From Natribacillus halophilus (GTDB lineage Bacteria > Bacillota > Bacilli > Bacillales > Marinococcaceae): a stretch of DNA of 33,583 nt. Positions 9,061 to 18,281 of the stretch are shown here, piece after piece. Each line of letters opens with the position of its first letter. Position 1 is the stretch's first letter. The translations under genes were made by a program, and so were the position numbers. The notes beneath the pieces were generated by a model. It was not told the origin of the DNA, ran no database searches, and saw nothing but the letters and a program-made list of their open reading frames with translations. The stretch spans positions 58,001 through 91,583 of the forward strand of contig NZ_FNEN01000007.1 in NCBI RefSeq assembly GCF_900100185.1, given 5' to 3'.

Positions 9061-9969
9061 GTGAAAATCCATATTGTGCAAAAAGGCGATACATTATGGA
9101 ATCTTGCGAAACAGTACGATGTTGATTTCGAGGAATTAAAAGCGGCGAATACCCAGTTGGCCGATCCGGAGAAGATTATGCCCGGCATGAAAATCAAAAT
9201 CCCGGGCCAAACCGTTCCCGCCAAGAAAGAAGCGGAGGAGGCGAAGAAAAAGGAGCCCGTGGAAAAACCTCCGGTTAAGGACATGCCGGAAATGCCAAAG
9301 AAACCGGAACCTCCGAAAAAGGAAGCGGAGCCAAAAAAACCGGAACCTCCCAAAAAGGAAGCACCCATTATGAAACCGCCGCCCAAGAAAATGCCCGTGA
9401 TGGAAGCGCCGAAAAAAGACAAACCGGAACCGTCTGAAGTGAAAAAGGAAATGCCGCAAAAACCACCGCCCAAACCGGATAAAGACAAAATGAAGTTGCC
9501 GCCGAAAATTCAAAAACCATACCTTCCAAAAGAGGAGGAGAAAAAAGAAAAACAGCCGTATAAGCAGCCAGCCATGGAAAAACCTAAAACAAACATGCAG
9601 CCCTGCAAAACATGCGGCCAGCCGACGGATATGCCGTCTGCTCATCAAGTGCACTACGGGCCACCGCAACAGCCTATGTACTGCTATATGATGCCGGTTC
9701 AGCACCCATACCACGGCGGATACCAGCAGCAACCGTATCAGGAAGGGTATGATCAATATTATCATGGCCAGGGGTATGGCGGCGACTACAGAGCAACCGG
9801 CGGTGAAGAGCCGGGATATGGCTTTACAGCGTACGGAATACCGCCCTATGTTCCGGTTTATGATCCCGCTTTGATGTATGGATATTTGCCAGTCGCCCCT
9901 TATTATGAACAACAACCGCATGAACAAACGTATTATCCGTATGCGGGTGCCAATCACAGCGACGAATAA
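9061..9969 (+). CDS. safA: Spore coat/cortex morphogenetic protein SafA, LysM domain
   Basis: A 302-residue mother-cell protein that in B. subtilis binds the forespore surface and recruits inner-coat proteins. Residues 1-48 are a LysM domain (VQKGDTLWNLAKQYDVDFEELKAAN begins it). About 50-190 is a low-complexity Pro/Lys/Glu region with repeats of KKPEPPKKEA type, then comes a lone CxxC (CKTCG, about residue 182), and the last 110 residues are rich in Tyr, Gln, Gly and Pro, like other spore-coat proteins. The start is GTG at 9061, giving the family's usual MKIHIVQKGDTLW beginning, with AGGAGG ten bases upstream. In-frame ATG codons at 9007 and 9052 lie too far from, or too close to, that site. 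Position next to coxA agrees with the assignment. Confidence 0.85.
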   Translation: MKIHIVQKGDTLWNLAKQYDVDFEELKAANTQLADPEKIMPGMKIKIPGQTVPAKKEAEEAKKKEPVEKPPVKDMPEMPKKPEPPKKEAEPKKPEPPKKEAPIMKPPPKKMPVMEAPKKDKPEPSEVKKEMPQKPPPKPDKDKMKLPPKIQKPYLPKEEEKKEKQPYKQPAMEKPKTNMQPCKTCGQPTDMPSAHQVHYGPPQQPMYCYMMPVQHPYHGGYQQQPYQEGYDQYYHGQGYGGDYRATGGEEPGYGFTAYGIPPYVPVYDPALMYGYLPVAPYYEQQPHEQTYYPYAGANHSDE

Positions 9970-10006
9970 TTTTTGCCCTCCTTTCCTCCAACTGACAGGA
10001 GTAAGC

Positions 10007-10044
10007 GCCCCCCTTTCTTCACAACTTAATGAGTGAAGGGGGGC
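10007..10044 (+). promoter_or_regulatory. Hairpin enclosing the coxA ribosome-binding site
   Basis: GCCCCCC at 10007-10013 is complementary to GGGGGGC at 10038-10044. The helix continues by two A-T pairs and, past a four-base bulge, by three more pairs. The right arm contains the Shine-Dalgarno AAGGGGGG of the lipoprotein gene that starts at 10052. No clear U tract follows, so occlusion of the ribosome site is more likely than termination, although weak termination of safA is possible. Confidence 0.55.
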
Positions 10045-10051
10045 TTATATT

Positions 10052-10735
10052 ATGAAGAAGATGGCACTTTCGCTGACCGCTTTTTCAATAATTACAGCAG
10101 GATTAGCCGGCTGTGGAGATGTAGACAATCAAGCTGGTGATCCTGGGAGAAATGCCGGAAACCAGGTAGGTCAACAACAGCAAGATGCAGGTCAGGCTGG
10201 ATGGGACCGAACGGACCGGGGTGACCGGGGCGAAGGCCCGATTACCGACATGTTTACGGTAGATGATCGCGGCGATGGGCAACAAAACCAGAACCCGCGG
10301 ACCAACCAAGGCCAGGGCGGTGCCGGTAACCAAAATATGGATGACATGTTTACCGGTCAAAACCAGAACCAGACAGGCAATGGATGGGGCGGCGACGATG
10401 GCGAGCAACAAGACATTGAGCAAACGGTCTCAGACATGGACAATGTAGAGAGCACGCACGTCGTTGTCGATGACGATAACGTTCTTGTCGGTGTACGGAC
10501 TACCGGGGACGATGGTGACGAAACGACTGACGATATTCGTGAAGAATTGGAAGACGAAACAGATAAAGAAGTTTATGTCACCGACGACCCTGACATGTTC
10601 GATGAAATCGGGGGAGCAGCCGACGATTTGGCTGAAGGAACCGGCCAAGCCGTGGATGAAGCCGGCTCAACTATTGATGGGATCATCGAAGACTTGAGCG
10701 ATGCCGCACAACGACCATTTGAACAAAGCCGATAA
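10052..10735 (+). CDS. coxA: Sporulation lipoprotein, YhcN/YlaJ family (CoxA-like)
   Basis: A 227-residue secreted lipoprotein. The signal peptide MKKMALSLTAFSIITAGLAGC ends in lipobox L18-A-G-C21. A Gln/Asn/Gly/Asp-rich low-complexity stretch covers about 25-125, and the C-terminal half is a YhcN/YlaJ-like domain. The start, ATG at 10052, follows AAGGGGGG. B. subtilis CoxA (YrbB) is a spore cortex protein of this family encoded directly after safA, and the position here is identical; that is the main reason for the symbol. The protein is exceptionally acidic, with many Asp/Glu runs, compatible with an extracytoplasmic protein in a salt-adapted organism. A terminator follows its stop at once. 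Confidence 0.8.
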   Translation: MKKMALSLTAFSIITAGLAGCGDVDNQAGDPGRNAGNQVGQQQQDAGQAGWDRTDRGDRGEGPITDMFTVDDRGDGQQNQNPRTNQGQGGAGNQNMDDMFTGQNQNQTGNGWGGDDGEQQDIEQTVSDMDNVESTHVVVDDDNVLVGVRTTGDDGDETTDDIREELEDETDKEVYVTDDPDMFDEIGGAADDLAEGTGQAVDEAGSTIDGIIEDLSDAAQRPFEQSR

Positions 10736-10760
10736 AAAAGGGGCCGAGAGGCCCCTTTTT
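10735..10760 (+). terminator. Rho-independent terminator of coxA
   Basis: An 11-bp perfect stem (AAAAAGGGGCC / GGCCCCTTTTT) with a GAGA loop starts on the last base of the coxA stop codon. The T run is part of the right arm. Confidence 0.95.
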
Positions 10761-10856
10761 GGTATATCGGAAAACGACACGATTCCGTCAAAGTCCAAAT
10801 ATATTCGCGGATATCCGAGGGAACGGAGATCGCTCCGATCTTTATGACACTTGAAT

Positions 10857-11532
10857 CGCGTTGCCATACCCCAAAAGCAGGGTATCCCGCTCCGAGAGGG
10901 ACAAGAAGCGTGTTGTTATACCCCAAAGGCAGGGTATCTCGCTCCGAGAGGGCCAAGAATCGCGTTGTTATACCCCAAAGGGAGGGCATCTCACTCCGAG
11001 AGGGCCAAGAAGCGTGTTGTTATACCCCAAAGGCAGGGTATCTCACTCCGAGAGGGACCAGAAGCGTGTTGTTATACCCCAAAGGCAGGGTATCTCGCTC
11101 CGAGAGGGACAAGAAGCACGTTGCCATACCCCAAAAGCAGGGTATCCCGCTCCGAGAGGGCCAAGAATCGCGTTGTTATACCCCAAAGGGAGGGCATCTC
11201 ACTCCGAGAGGGACCAGAATCGCGTTGTTATACCCCAAAGGCAGGGCATCTCACTCCGAGAGGGACAAGAAGCGTGTTGTCATACCCCAAAAGCAGGGCA
11301 TCTCACTCCGAGAGGGACAAGAAGCGTGTTGTCATACCCCAAAGGCAGGGCATCTCACTCCGAGAGGGACAAGAAGCACGTTGCCATACCTCAAAAGCAG
11401 GGTATCTCGCTCCGAGAGGGACAAGAAGCGCGTTGCCATACCTCAAAAGCAGGGTACCTCGCTCCGAGAGGGACCAACAATCACGTTGTCATCCCTCGAA
11501 CGACGGGGATCAAACCAATCCGAGAGGGCGAT
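10857..11532. repeat. Tandem array of 52-bp units: 12 copies plus one decayed copy
   Basis: Twelve units start at 10857 and every 52 bp after it (10909, 10961 and so on to 11429), with no insertion or deletion at all. A thirteenth, strongly diverged unit covers 11481-11532. Unit core: ATACCCCAAAGGCAGGGTAT followed by CTCGCTCCGAGAGGG and a spacer ACAAGAAGCGTGTTGTT. Most units differ from one another at only a few positions. Each can form two small hairpins, ATACCC/GGGTAT (interrupted in units with GGGCAT) and TCTC(G)/(C)GAGA. It fills the gap between the coxA terminator and yebC. The plus strand of the unit has no stop codon in any frame, so three overlapping open frames cross the array; I do not regard them as genes. 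Flanks 10761-10856 hold only a small hairpin (CGGAG-ATCG-CTCCG) and no gene. Confidence 0.95.
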
Positions 11533-11562
11533 GTGATCTCCCTCGGGCTCGTCTTAGAAAGG

Positions 11563-11591
11563 CGATTTTTATTTCCCTTAAAAATCGTTTT
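11563..11591 (+). other. A/T-rich hairpin with T run between array and yebC
   Basis: CGATTTTT at 11563-11570 pairs perfectly with AAAAATCG at 11580-11587 across a nine-base loop, and TTTT follows. It has the shape of a weak terminator and would separate any transcript of the repeat array from yebC. The low G+C of the stem makes termination strength doubtful. Confidence 0.4.
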
Positions 11592-11647
11592 ACTTTGACT
11601 TTACCTTGCGGAAAACGACCGCATCCCTGGAGTATGAGCGCCACGCA

Positions 11648-11656
11648 TGATATAGT
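11648..11656 (+). promoter_or_regulatory. Candidate extended -10 promoter of yebC
   Basis: TGATATAGT is an extended -10 element (TG-N-TATAGT). The corresponding -35 (TGGAGT, 17 bp upstream) is poor. Transcription would start near 11663, just before the GTGGAGG ribosome site, giving a very short leader. Confidence 0.3.
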
Positions 11657-11679
11657 TGCACGTGGAGGATGTGATTTTT

Positions 11680-12408
11680 TTGGCTGGTCATTCCAAATGG
11701 AACAATATCAAACGTCGGAAAGAAGCGCAGGATGCTAAGCGGGCAAAGATTTTTACCAAAATGTCAAAGGAAATATTTGCGGCGGTCCGGGCGCAAGGTG
11801 ATGATCCGGCGACTAACCTGCGACTGCGCGCTGCGATTGAAAAAGCGAAAAACGCGAATATTCCCTCCAATAATATCGACAGAACGATTAAACGGGCGCG
11901 GGGCGACAGCGGCGATGTGAACTATGAAGAGATGAGCTATGAAGGTTATGGGCCCGGTGGTGTCGCCGTTTTTGTGAAAGTCCTCACGGATAACCGTAAC
12001 CGTACCGTGGCGGATATTCGCCATGCTTTTTCCAAAAACGACGGCAATCTTGGCGAAGATGGCTGTGTGTCTTTCCTGTTTGCAGATACGGGTTTAATCG
12101 TGCTGGAAAGTGACGAACTCGATGAAGAGACGGTGATGCTGGAGGCGATTGAAGCCGGCGCTGAAGATGTGGAAGCGGATGAGGCTCATTTTCTCGTCTG
12201 GACCGATGAGAAAGAACTCGAGCAGGTCAGGGAAGCGCTCGCGAAACAGGGGTATACGATCGATACCGCCGAGCAAACGATGGTGCCGAGTACGACGTCA
12301 ACGGTCGCAGGCGAAGACATCCCCAAAATGGAAAAACTCATCGACATGCTTGAAGACAATGATGATGTGCAGGATGTCTACCACAATGGTGACTTTCAAA
12401 CCGGATAG
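11680..12408 (+). CDS. yebC: YebC/PmpR family protein
   Basis: A 242-residue cytosolic protein of the YebC/PmpR/TACO1 family, described as DNA-binding regulators or translation factors that relieve ribosome stalling. The family N-terminus AGHSKWNNIKRRKEAQDAKR is present, followed by MSYEGYGPGGVAVFVKVLTDN and FSKNDGNLGEDGCVSFLF, the most conserved central segments. I chose TTG at 11680 as start because it gives the usual M-AGHSKW beginning; GGAGG lies 11 bases upstream. GTG at 11671 would be only two bases from that site. It occupies the place of B. subtilis yrbC, between coxA and ruvA, but bofC, which lies before ruvA in B. subtilis, is missing here. Confidence 0.93.
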   Translation: MAGHSKWNNIKRRKEAQDAKRAKIFTKMSKEIFAAVRAQGDDPATNLRLRAAIEKAKNANIPSNNIDRTIKRARGDSGDVNYEEMSYEGYGPGGVAVFVKVLTDNRNRTVADIRHAFSKNDGNLGEDGCVSFLFADTGLIVLESDELDEETVMLEAIEAGAEDVEADEAHFLVWTDEKELEQVREALAKQGYTIDTAEQTMVPSTTSTVAGEDIPKMEKLIDMLEDNDDVQDVYHNGDFQTG

Positions 12409-12462
12409 GTAAAAAAAATGTTATCATTGCTGTAAGGTTTTTTCAGGAAAGAGGGGAAACGT

Positions 12463-13071
12463 TTGATTGAACGGTTAAGGGGACAAGTTGTTTTTCGGGA
12501 TCACGCGTCCATCACACTCGACGTCCACGGCGTTGGTTATTTAATCCAGTGTGCCAATCCATTTGTCTACGACATAAACGAGGACAAAGAAACACTTATT
12601 TATACGTATCAGCACGTTCGTGAAGATGCCATCCATCTCTACGGCTTTTCCACGCGCGAAGAGCGGGAGCTGTTCAGCCGCCTTTTGCAAGTGTCGGGCA
12701 TCGGACCGAAAGGCGGATTGGCCATCCTGGCCGAGGGAAATGCGGCGATCGTCGTGCAGGCGATTGAAGAAGAAGACGAAACACTGCTCGTCAAGTTTCC
12801 GGGTATCGGAAAAAAGACAGCCCGGCAAATGATTCTCGATTTAAAAGGGAAGTTCGCGGGAACGGCGTGGCAGAACGTTGAAGCCACGCAAACCGCAACC
12901 ACCCCCATCCCGACACAAGCCCAGGGTACATTGGATGAAGCGATGGAAGCCCTGCGCTCGCTCGGATACGGGGAAAAGGAAATCAAAAAATGCCGGAAAG
13001 CACTGCAACACGAAGAACTCGAGGCGGATGAATATGTCAGACGCTCCCTACGTTTACTCGTGGAGCGGTAA
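12463..13071 (+). CDS. ruvA: Holliday junction branch migration protein RuvA
   Basis: The 202-residue subunit that binds four-way DNA junctions as a tetramer and loads the RuvB motor. Domain I (OB fold) covers residues 1-64. Domain II has two helix-hairpin-helix motifs, VSGIGPKGGLAIL at about 77-89 and FPGIGKKTARQMI at about 112-124. Domain III, which contacts RuvB, is at about 150-202 (EAMEALRSLGYGEKEIKK). The start is TTG at 12463 (MIERLRG), preceded by AAAGAGGGG; no in-frame ATG serves better. ruvB follows after 12 bp. The 54 bp before it contain no clear promoter, so read-through from yebC is possible. Confidence 0.96.
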   Translation: MIERLRGQVVFRDHASITLDVHGVGYLIQCANPFVYDINEDKETLIYTYQHVREDAIHLYGFSTREERELFSRLLQVSGIGPKGGLAILAEGNAAIVVQAIEEEDETLLVKFPGIGKKTARQMILDLKGKFAGTAWQNVEATQTATTPIPTQAQGTLDEAMEALRSLGYGEKEIKKCRKALQHEELEADEYVRRSLRLLVER

Positions 13072-13083
13072 AGGAGGGATCGT

Positions 13084-14100
13084 GTGGACGAAGAACGACT
13101 CATATCCCAGGAACGTTTGCTCGAAGACGAAGGTGGCGAGGATGAGAGTATTCGCCCCCTCTCGTTACAGCGATACATCGGCCAGGAGCAAGTGAAACGC
13201 AATCTGCACGTTTTCATCGAAGCGGCGAAAATGCGGGAGGAAAGTCTGGACCATGTCTTGCTATATGGCCCTCCCGGACTTGGGAAAACGACCCTCGCGA
13301 TGATTGTCGCCCATGAGATGAATGTCAATTTGCGCACGACGTCCGGCCCGGCCATCGAACGTCCCGGAGATTTGGCGACGATTCTCACCACCCTGGAACC
13401 CGGTGACGTATTGTTTATCGACGAAGTCCACCGGCTGCAACGTTCGGTTGAAGAAGTTTTGTATCCGGCCATGGAGGATTTCAGTATCGATATTGTCATC
13501 GGACAAGGCTCAGGGGCCAAATCGGTTCGTCTTGATTTGCCGCCGTTCACGCTCGTTGGCGCGACCACGCGGGCAGGGCTTTTGAGCGCGCCGTTGCGTG
13601 ATCGTTTCGGCGTGATGAGCCGTCTCGATTTTTACAAGCTTGAAGAGCTGGCGGCGATCGTGCTGCGAACGAGCGAGCTGCTCGGGGTCGATATCGAAGA
13701 CGAAGCCGCCGACGAAATCGCGCGCCGGGCACGGGGGACGCCCCGTATTGCCAATCGTTTATTGCGGCGCGTCCGGGATTTTGCGCAGGTGAATCGGGCG
13801 GCATCAATCACCCTGAATGAAGCAGAAAAGGCGCTGGAGCACCTGCAAGTGGATCGTCTCGGGCTTGATCATATTGATCATCGGCTGTTGCAAACGCTCG
13901 TAGAAAAGTTTACCGGTGGTCCCGTAGGCATCGATACGATGGCCGCGGTCGTCGGTGAAGAAGCGGAAACGATCGAGGACGTCTATGAACCGTATCTTCT
14001 CCAGATCGGTTTTTTGCAACGAACCCCGCGGGGGCGCGTCGTCGCGCCCTCGGCGTATGATCATTTCGGCTGGACGCGGGCGGAGCATTCCAATGGCTGA
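13084..14100 (+). CDS. ruvB: Holliday junction branch migration ATPase RuvB
   Basis: A 338-residue AAA+ motor that forms hexameric rings and drives branch migration together with RuvA. Walker A is GPPGLGKT (62-69), Walker B is FIDEVH (111-116), and the sensor/arginine-finger region is [18 protein letters not shown]. The C-terminal winged-helix DNA-binding domain includes [15 protein letters not shown] and [16 protein letters not shown]. The start is GTG at 13084 with AAAGGAGG upstream, overlapping the end of ruvA. The last 8 bases overlap the next gene. Confidence 0.97.
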   Translation: MDEERLISQERLLEDEGGEDESIRPLSLQRYIGQEQVKRNLHVFIEAAKMREESLDHVLLYGPPGLGKTTLAMIVAHEMNVNLRTTSGPAIERPGDLATILTTLEPGDVLFIDEVHRLQRSVEEVLYPAMEDFSIDIVIGQGSGAKSVRLDLPPFTLVGATTRAGLLSAPLRDRFGVMSRLDFYKLEELAAIVLRTSELLGVDIEDEAADEIARRARGTPRIANRLLRRVRDFAQVNRAASITLNEAEKALEHLQVDRLGLDHIDHRLLQTLVEKFTGGPVGIDTMAAVVGEEAETIEDVYEPYLLQIGFLQRTPRGRVVAPSAYDHFGWTRAEHSNG

Positions 14101-14311
14101 CATCCCTCGCTGGCTGATCATTGCAGGTGTGGTGCTCGTCGCGATTGGGCTCATATGGCAATTCGGCGGCCGGTTTTTGCCTCTCGGTCGCCTACCGGGA
14201 GATATTCTTTTCAAAAGCGGAGGTACGACCGTCTATATCCCGCTTATGACAGGTCTCCTCATCAGCATTGTGCTGTCTCTTATCTTTTTTGTCATCGGAA
14301 GGTTTCGGTAA
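14093..14311 (+). CDS. DUF2905 family small membrane protein
   Basis: A 72-residue protein with two transmembrane segments (about 7-25 and 48-68) separated by the family signature [15 protein letters not shown]. Its function is unknown. The ATG at 14093 lies inside the end of ruvB (8-base overlap), so translation is probably coupled; only a weak GGAG precedes it. Such genes sit between ruvB and queA in several Bacillota but not in B. subtilis. queA starts three bases after its stop. Confidence 0.82.
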   Translation: MADIPRWLIIAGVVLVAIGLIWQFGGRFLPLGRLPGDILFKSGGTTVYIPLMTGLLISIVLSLIFFVIGRFR

Positions 14312-14314
14312 ATT

Positions 14315-16500
<2,186 letters not shown>

Positions 16501-16549
16501 CATGATATCAGATATTTCCGGGTGTAAATGAGAAAGGAGTGCATTGTAC

Positions 16550-16804
16550 ATGGAAGCGATTATTATGTTGGTATTGATGTTTGCGATTGTTTATTTCCTG
16601 CTCATTCGACCGCAGCAAAAGCGGCAAAAAAAGATTCGGGAAATGCATTCGAACTTGCAAAAAGGTGATGACATTATTACCATCGGCGGATTGCATGCCA
16701 CCATTGACGCGCTCGATGAAGACAAAATCGTTTTGGACGTCAACGATGGCCGCAAGCTCACGTATGACCGTTCGGCCGTTCGCGAAGTGATTAATCAGAA
16801 CTAG
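16550..16804 (+). CDS. yajC: Preprotein translocase subunit YajC
   Basis: An 84-residue single-span membrane protein associated with SecDF-dependent export. The transmembrane helix is at about residues 3-20, followed by the conserved LIRPQQKRQKKIREM and the small soluble domain GDDIITIGGLHATIDALDEDKIVLDV. I chose ATG at 16550, ten bases after AAAGGAG; TTG at 16544 is also in frame but lies close to that site. A strong terminator follows. Confidence 0.93.
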   Translation: MEAIIMLVLMFAIVYFLLIRPQQKRQKKIREMHSNLQKGDDIITIGGLHATIDALDEDKIVLDVNDGRKLTYDRSAVREVINQN

Positions 16805-16824
16805 GCATACGAGCGTGAAGAAAC

Positions 16825-16868
16825 AAGACCGGGTAAAGGGCAACACCCCTTTTGCTCCGGTCTTTTTT
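16825..16868 (+). terminator. Rho-independent terminator of the queA-tgt-yajC transcript
   Basis: AGACCGG at 16826-16832 pairs with CCGGTCT at 16857-16863, and an inner helix AAAGGG/CCCTTT supports it. A run of six T follows. Confidence 0.9.
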
Positions 16869-16917
16869 GCGCTATCAAAAATAAATACGGAACACTACCC
16901 CGGGGATGGATACAATA

Positions 16918-17085
16918 AACCGCTTTTAAAGACCTAACTAGAAGCGTATACCGACGTTAGGTCGCCATGAACCGCTTTTGAAGACCTAACTCAAGTCAAA
17001 CCCGTTCGTTAGGTCGTCATGGATCGCTTTTAAAGACCTAACTCGAAGCATACCCATGTGTTAGGTCGCCATGAACGATTTTTAT
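16918..17085. repeat. Second 52-bp tandem array, different sequence: 3 copies plus a partial
   Basis: Units start at 16918, 16970 and 17022, with the beginning of a fourth at 17074. Each is exactly 52 bp. The ends of the unit are conserved (CGCTTTTAAAGACCTAAC at the left; GTTAGGTCGCCATG at the right, first base varying in unit 3), while about 17 middle bases vary. GACCTAAC and GTTAGGTC are an 8-bp inverted repeat, so each unit can fold into one hairpin with a variable loop. The array lies between two convergent genes and ends 12 bp before the stop codon of the yrzE-like gene. It shows no clear similarity to the arrays at 10857 and 33468 except for the unit length. Confidence 0.93.
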
Positions 17086-17097
17086 AAACGCACCGGT

Positions 17098-17475
17098 TTA
17101 ACGGATGGCACTGAACAGAGATACGCTGAGCATACCTCCGAAGGCAGCGCTGATGATGCTTCCGGTAAAAACGAGGGCCTGGTTCAGGCTCAGTTGCATC
17201 CCGTATCCGAGGTACTGCAACAATACCGCAACAAACACAAAAGTCACGCCTGCGAGTAACCCGACGAGCCATCCTTTCGAACGCGACCGTAATCCGGCGG
17301 CGAACCCGCCGATAAATGTGATTGCGATGGTAATCCCAATCGTCGCTCCGGTCATCGTTGACTCACTTATGGATCCGAAACGTAATAGCGTCGCCATGAT
17401 GAGGCCTGAACATAATACGAGCGTGAGCATCGTCAGGCCCGAAACGCTGAGCACGCGCACAAAAGACGTTTGCAT
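17098..17475 (-). CDS. TIGR04086/YrzE-like small membrane protein
   Basis: A 125-residue protein with four predicted transmembrane helices (about 10-30, 41-60, 68-88 and 96-120) and a short basic loop RSRSKG in the middle. It matches in place and shape the B. subtilis yrzE gene, which lies after yrbF (yajC). Its function is unknown. The ATG at 17473-17475 is preceded on the minus strand by TAAGGGGG. It is convergent with yajC, and the 52-bp array lies just beyond its stop. Confidence 0.72.
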   Translation of the reverse strand: MQTSFVRVLSVSGLTMLTLVLCSGLIMATLLRFGSISESTMTGATIGITIAITFIGGFAAGLRSRSKGWLVGLLAGVTFVFVAVLLQYLGYGMQLSLNQALVFTGSIISAAFGGMLSVSLFSAIR

Positions 17476-17529
17476 AGGTAGTCCCCCTTATGGTCATTTG
17501 CTACAGCTTATGATAGAAACAAGCATGTA

Positions 17530-17564
17530 TTACTAGAAGTGGGAGGTGGGAAGTGGGAAAAGAC
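17530..17564. repeat. Short degenerate 7-bp repeat tract
   Basis: Consecutive heptads in strict register: ttactag, aagtggg, aggtggg, aagtggg, aaaagac. It lies in the 158-bp gap between two divergent genes. The clear heptads fit the pattern A-D-G-Y-B-R-G that also describes the tracts at 6256-6290 and 22583-22617. Confidence 0.6.
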
Positions 17565-17633
17565 AAAACCAAATCCGTTCGGAATGCTGTGCACTCACCT
17601 GGGAATCATAGTTAAAATGAGGTGATGTGAGCA

Positions 17634-18275
17634 GTGACCGAGTTATTTGAGCTTGCATGGCGGACGTTATTTTTTTACTTTTTTCTTTTGGGTTCCCTGC
17701 GGGTGATGGGGAAGCGGGAAGTGGGCGAACTTACGCTTCTTGATTTTGTCGTTTCGATTATGATCGCTGAATTTGCGGTGATGGCGATCCAGGAACAATC
17801 GATTGTAAGAGGGATCGTGCCGATTCTGCTGTTGGCGTGTACCCAGGTAGGCCTTGCGTTTGTATCCCTGAAAAGCCCCCGCCTCCGCGATGTGTTGGAC
17901 GGGGAGCCGACGCTGATCATTGAAAACGGTAAAGTCGATGAGGAGGCGATGCGCAAGCAACGGTACAATTTCGATGACTTGTTGCAGCAACTGCGCAAAC
18001 AAAGCATCAGTAACTTTTCCGAAGTTGAATTCGCCGTTCTGGAACCATCCGGGGACCTGTCGGTGATTAAAAAAGAGACGCGTGCCGGTGAAGTCGTTTA
18101 CCCGTTTCCGATCGTCATCGATGGCGATATCCAACACGAGCACCTGCACCACATCGGCAAAGAAGAAGATTGGCTCAAGGCCAATCTTCGCGCACGCGGG
18201 TATCATGATTTGCGTGCCATTACGCTGTGTGTCGCGAAGAAAAACGGCACGCTCATTATCGATGAAAAAAATTGA
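17634..18275 (+). CDS. DUF421 (YetF family) membrane protein
   Basis: A 213-residue protein with about three transmembrane helices in the first 80 residues, then the cytosolic YetF/DUF421 domain containing the family's GKREVGELTLLDFV, GEPTLIIENGKVDEEAMRKQ and DDLLQQLRKQ segments. It corresponds by position to B. subtilis YrbG. The function is not established; relatives YetF and YdfS are found in the spore inner membrane and affect germination. The GTG start at 17634 follows GAGGTGAT, a near-perfect ribosome site. A short hairpin could mask that site: TCACCT (17595-17600) with AGGTGA (17620-17625). Confidence 0.85.
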   Translation: MTELFELAWRTLFFYFFLLGSLRVMGKREVGELTLLDFVVSIMIAEFAVMAIQEQSIVRGIVPILLLACTQVGLAFVSLKSPRLRDVLDGEPTLIIENGKVDEEAMRKQRYNFDDLLQQLRKQSISNFSEVEFAVLEPSGDLSVIKKETRAGEVVYPFPIVIDGDIQHEHLHHIGKEEDWLKANLRARGYHDLRAITLCVAKKNGTLIIDEKN

Positions 18276-18281
18276 AGGGAG

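Noticed and set aside
9136-9957. 273-codon minus-strand open frame opposite safA
   Set aside because: It is the complement of the Pro/Lys-rich and Tyr-rich SafA coding sequence; composition (Arg/Phe/His-rich) is an artefact of that and no start site is supported.
10857-11532. CRISPR array
   Set aside because: The whole 52-bp unit is repeated; there are no unique spacers between conserved repeats, and no cas gene is near.
10844-11738. Three long open frames in the repeat array as a protein gene
   Set aside because: All three plus frames are open only because the unit lacks stops; none has a ribosome-binding site, and the peptides are rotations of the same low-complexity repeat.
12639-13568. 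309-codon minus-strand open frame across ruvA and ruvB
   Set aside because: Shadow of two well-recognised genes on the other strand; Ser/Arg-rich with no family motif.
16918-17085. CRISPR-like array with variable middle
   Set aside because: The variable part is about 17 bases inside a hairpin and partly similar between units; only three units and no cas genes.
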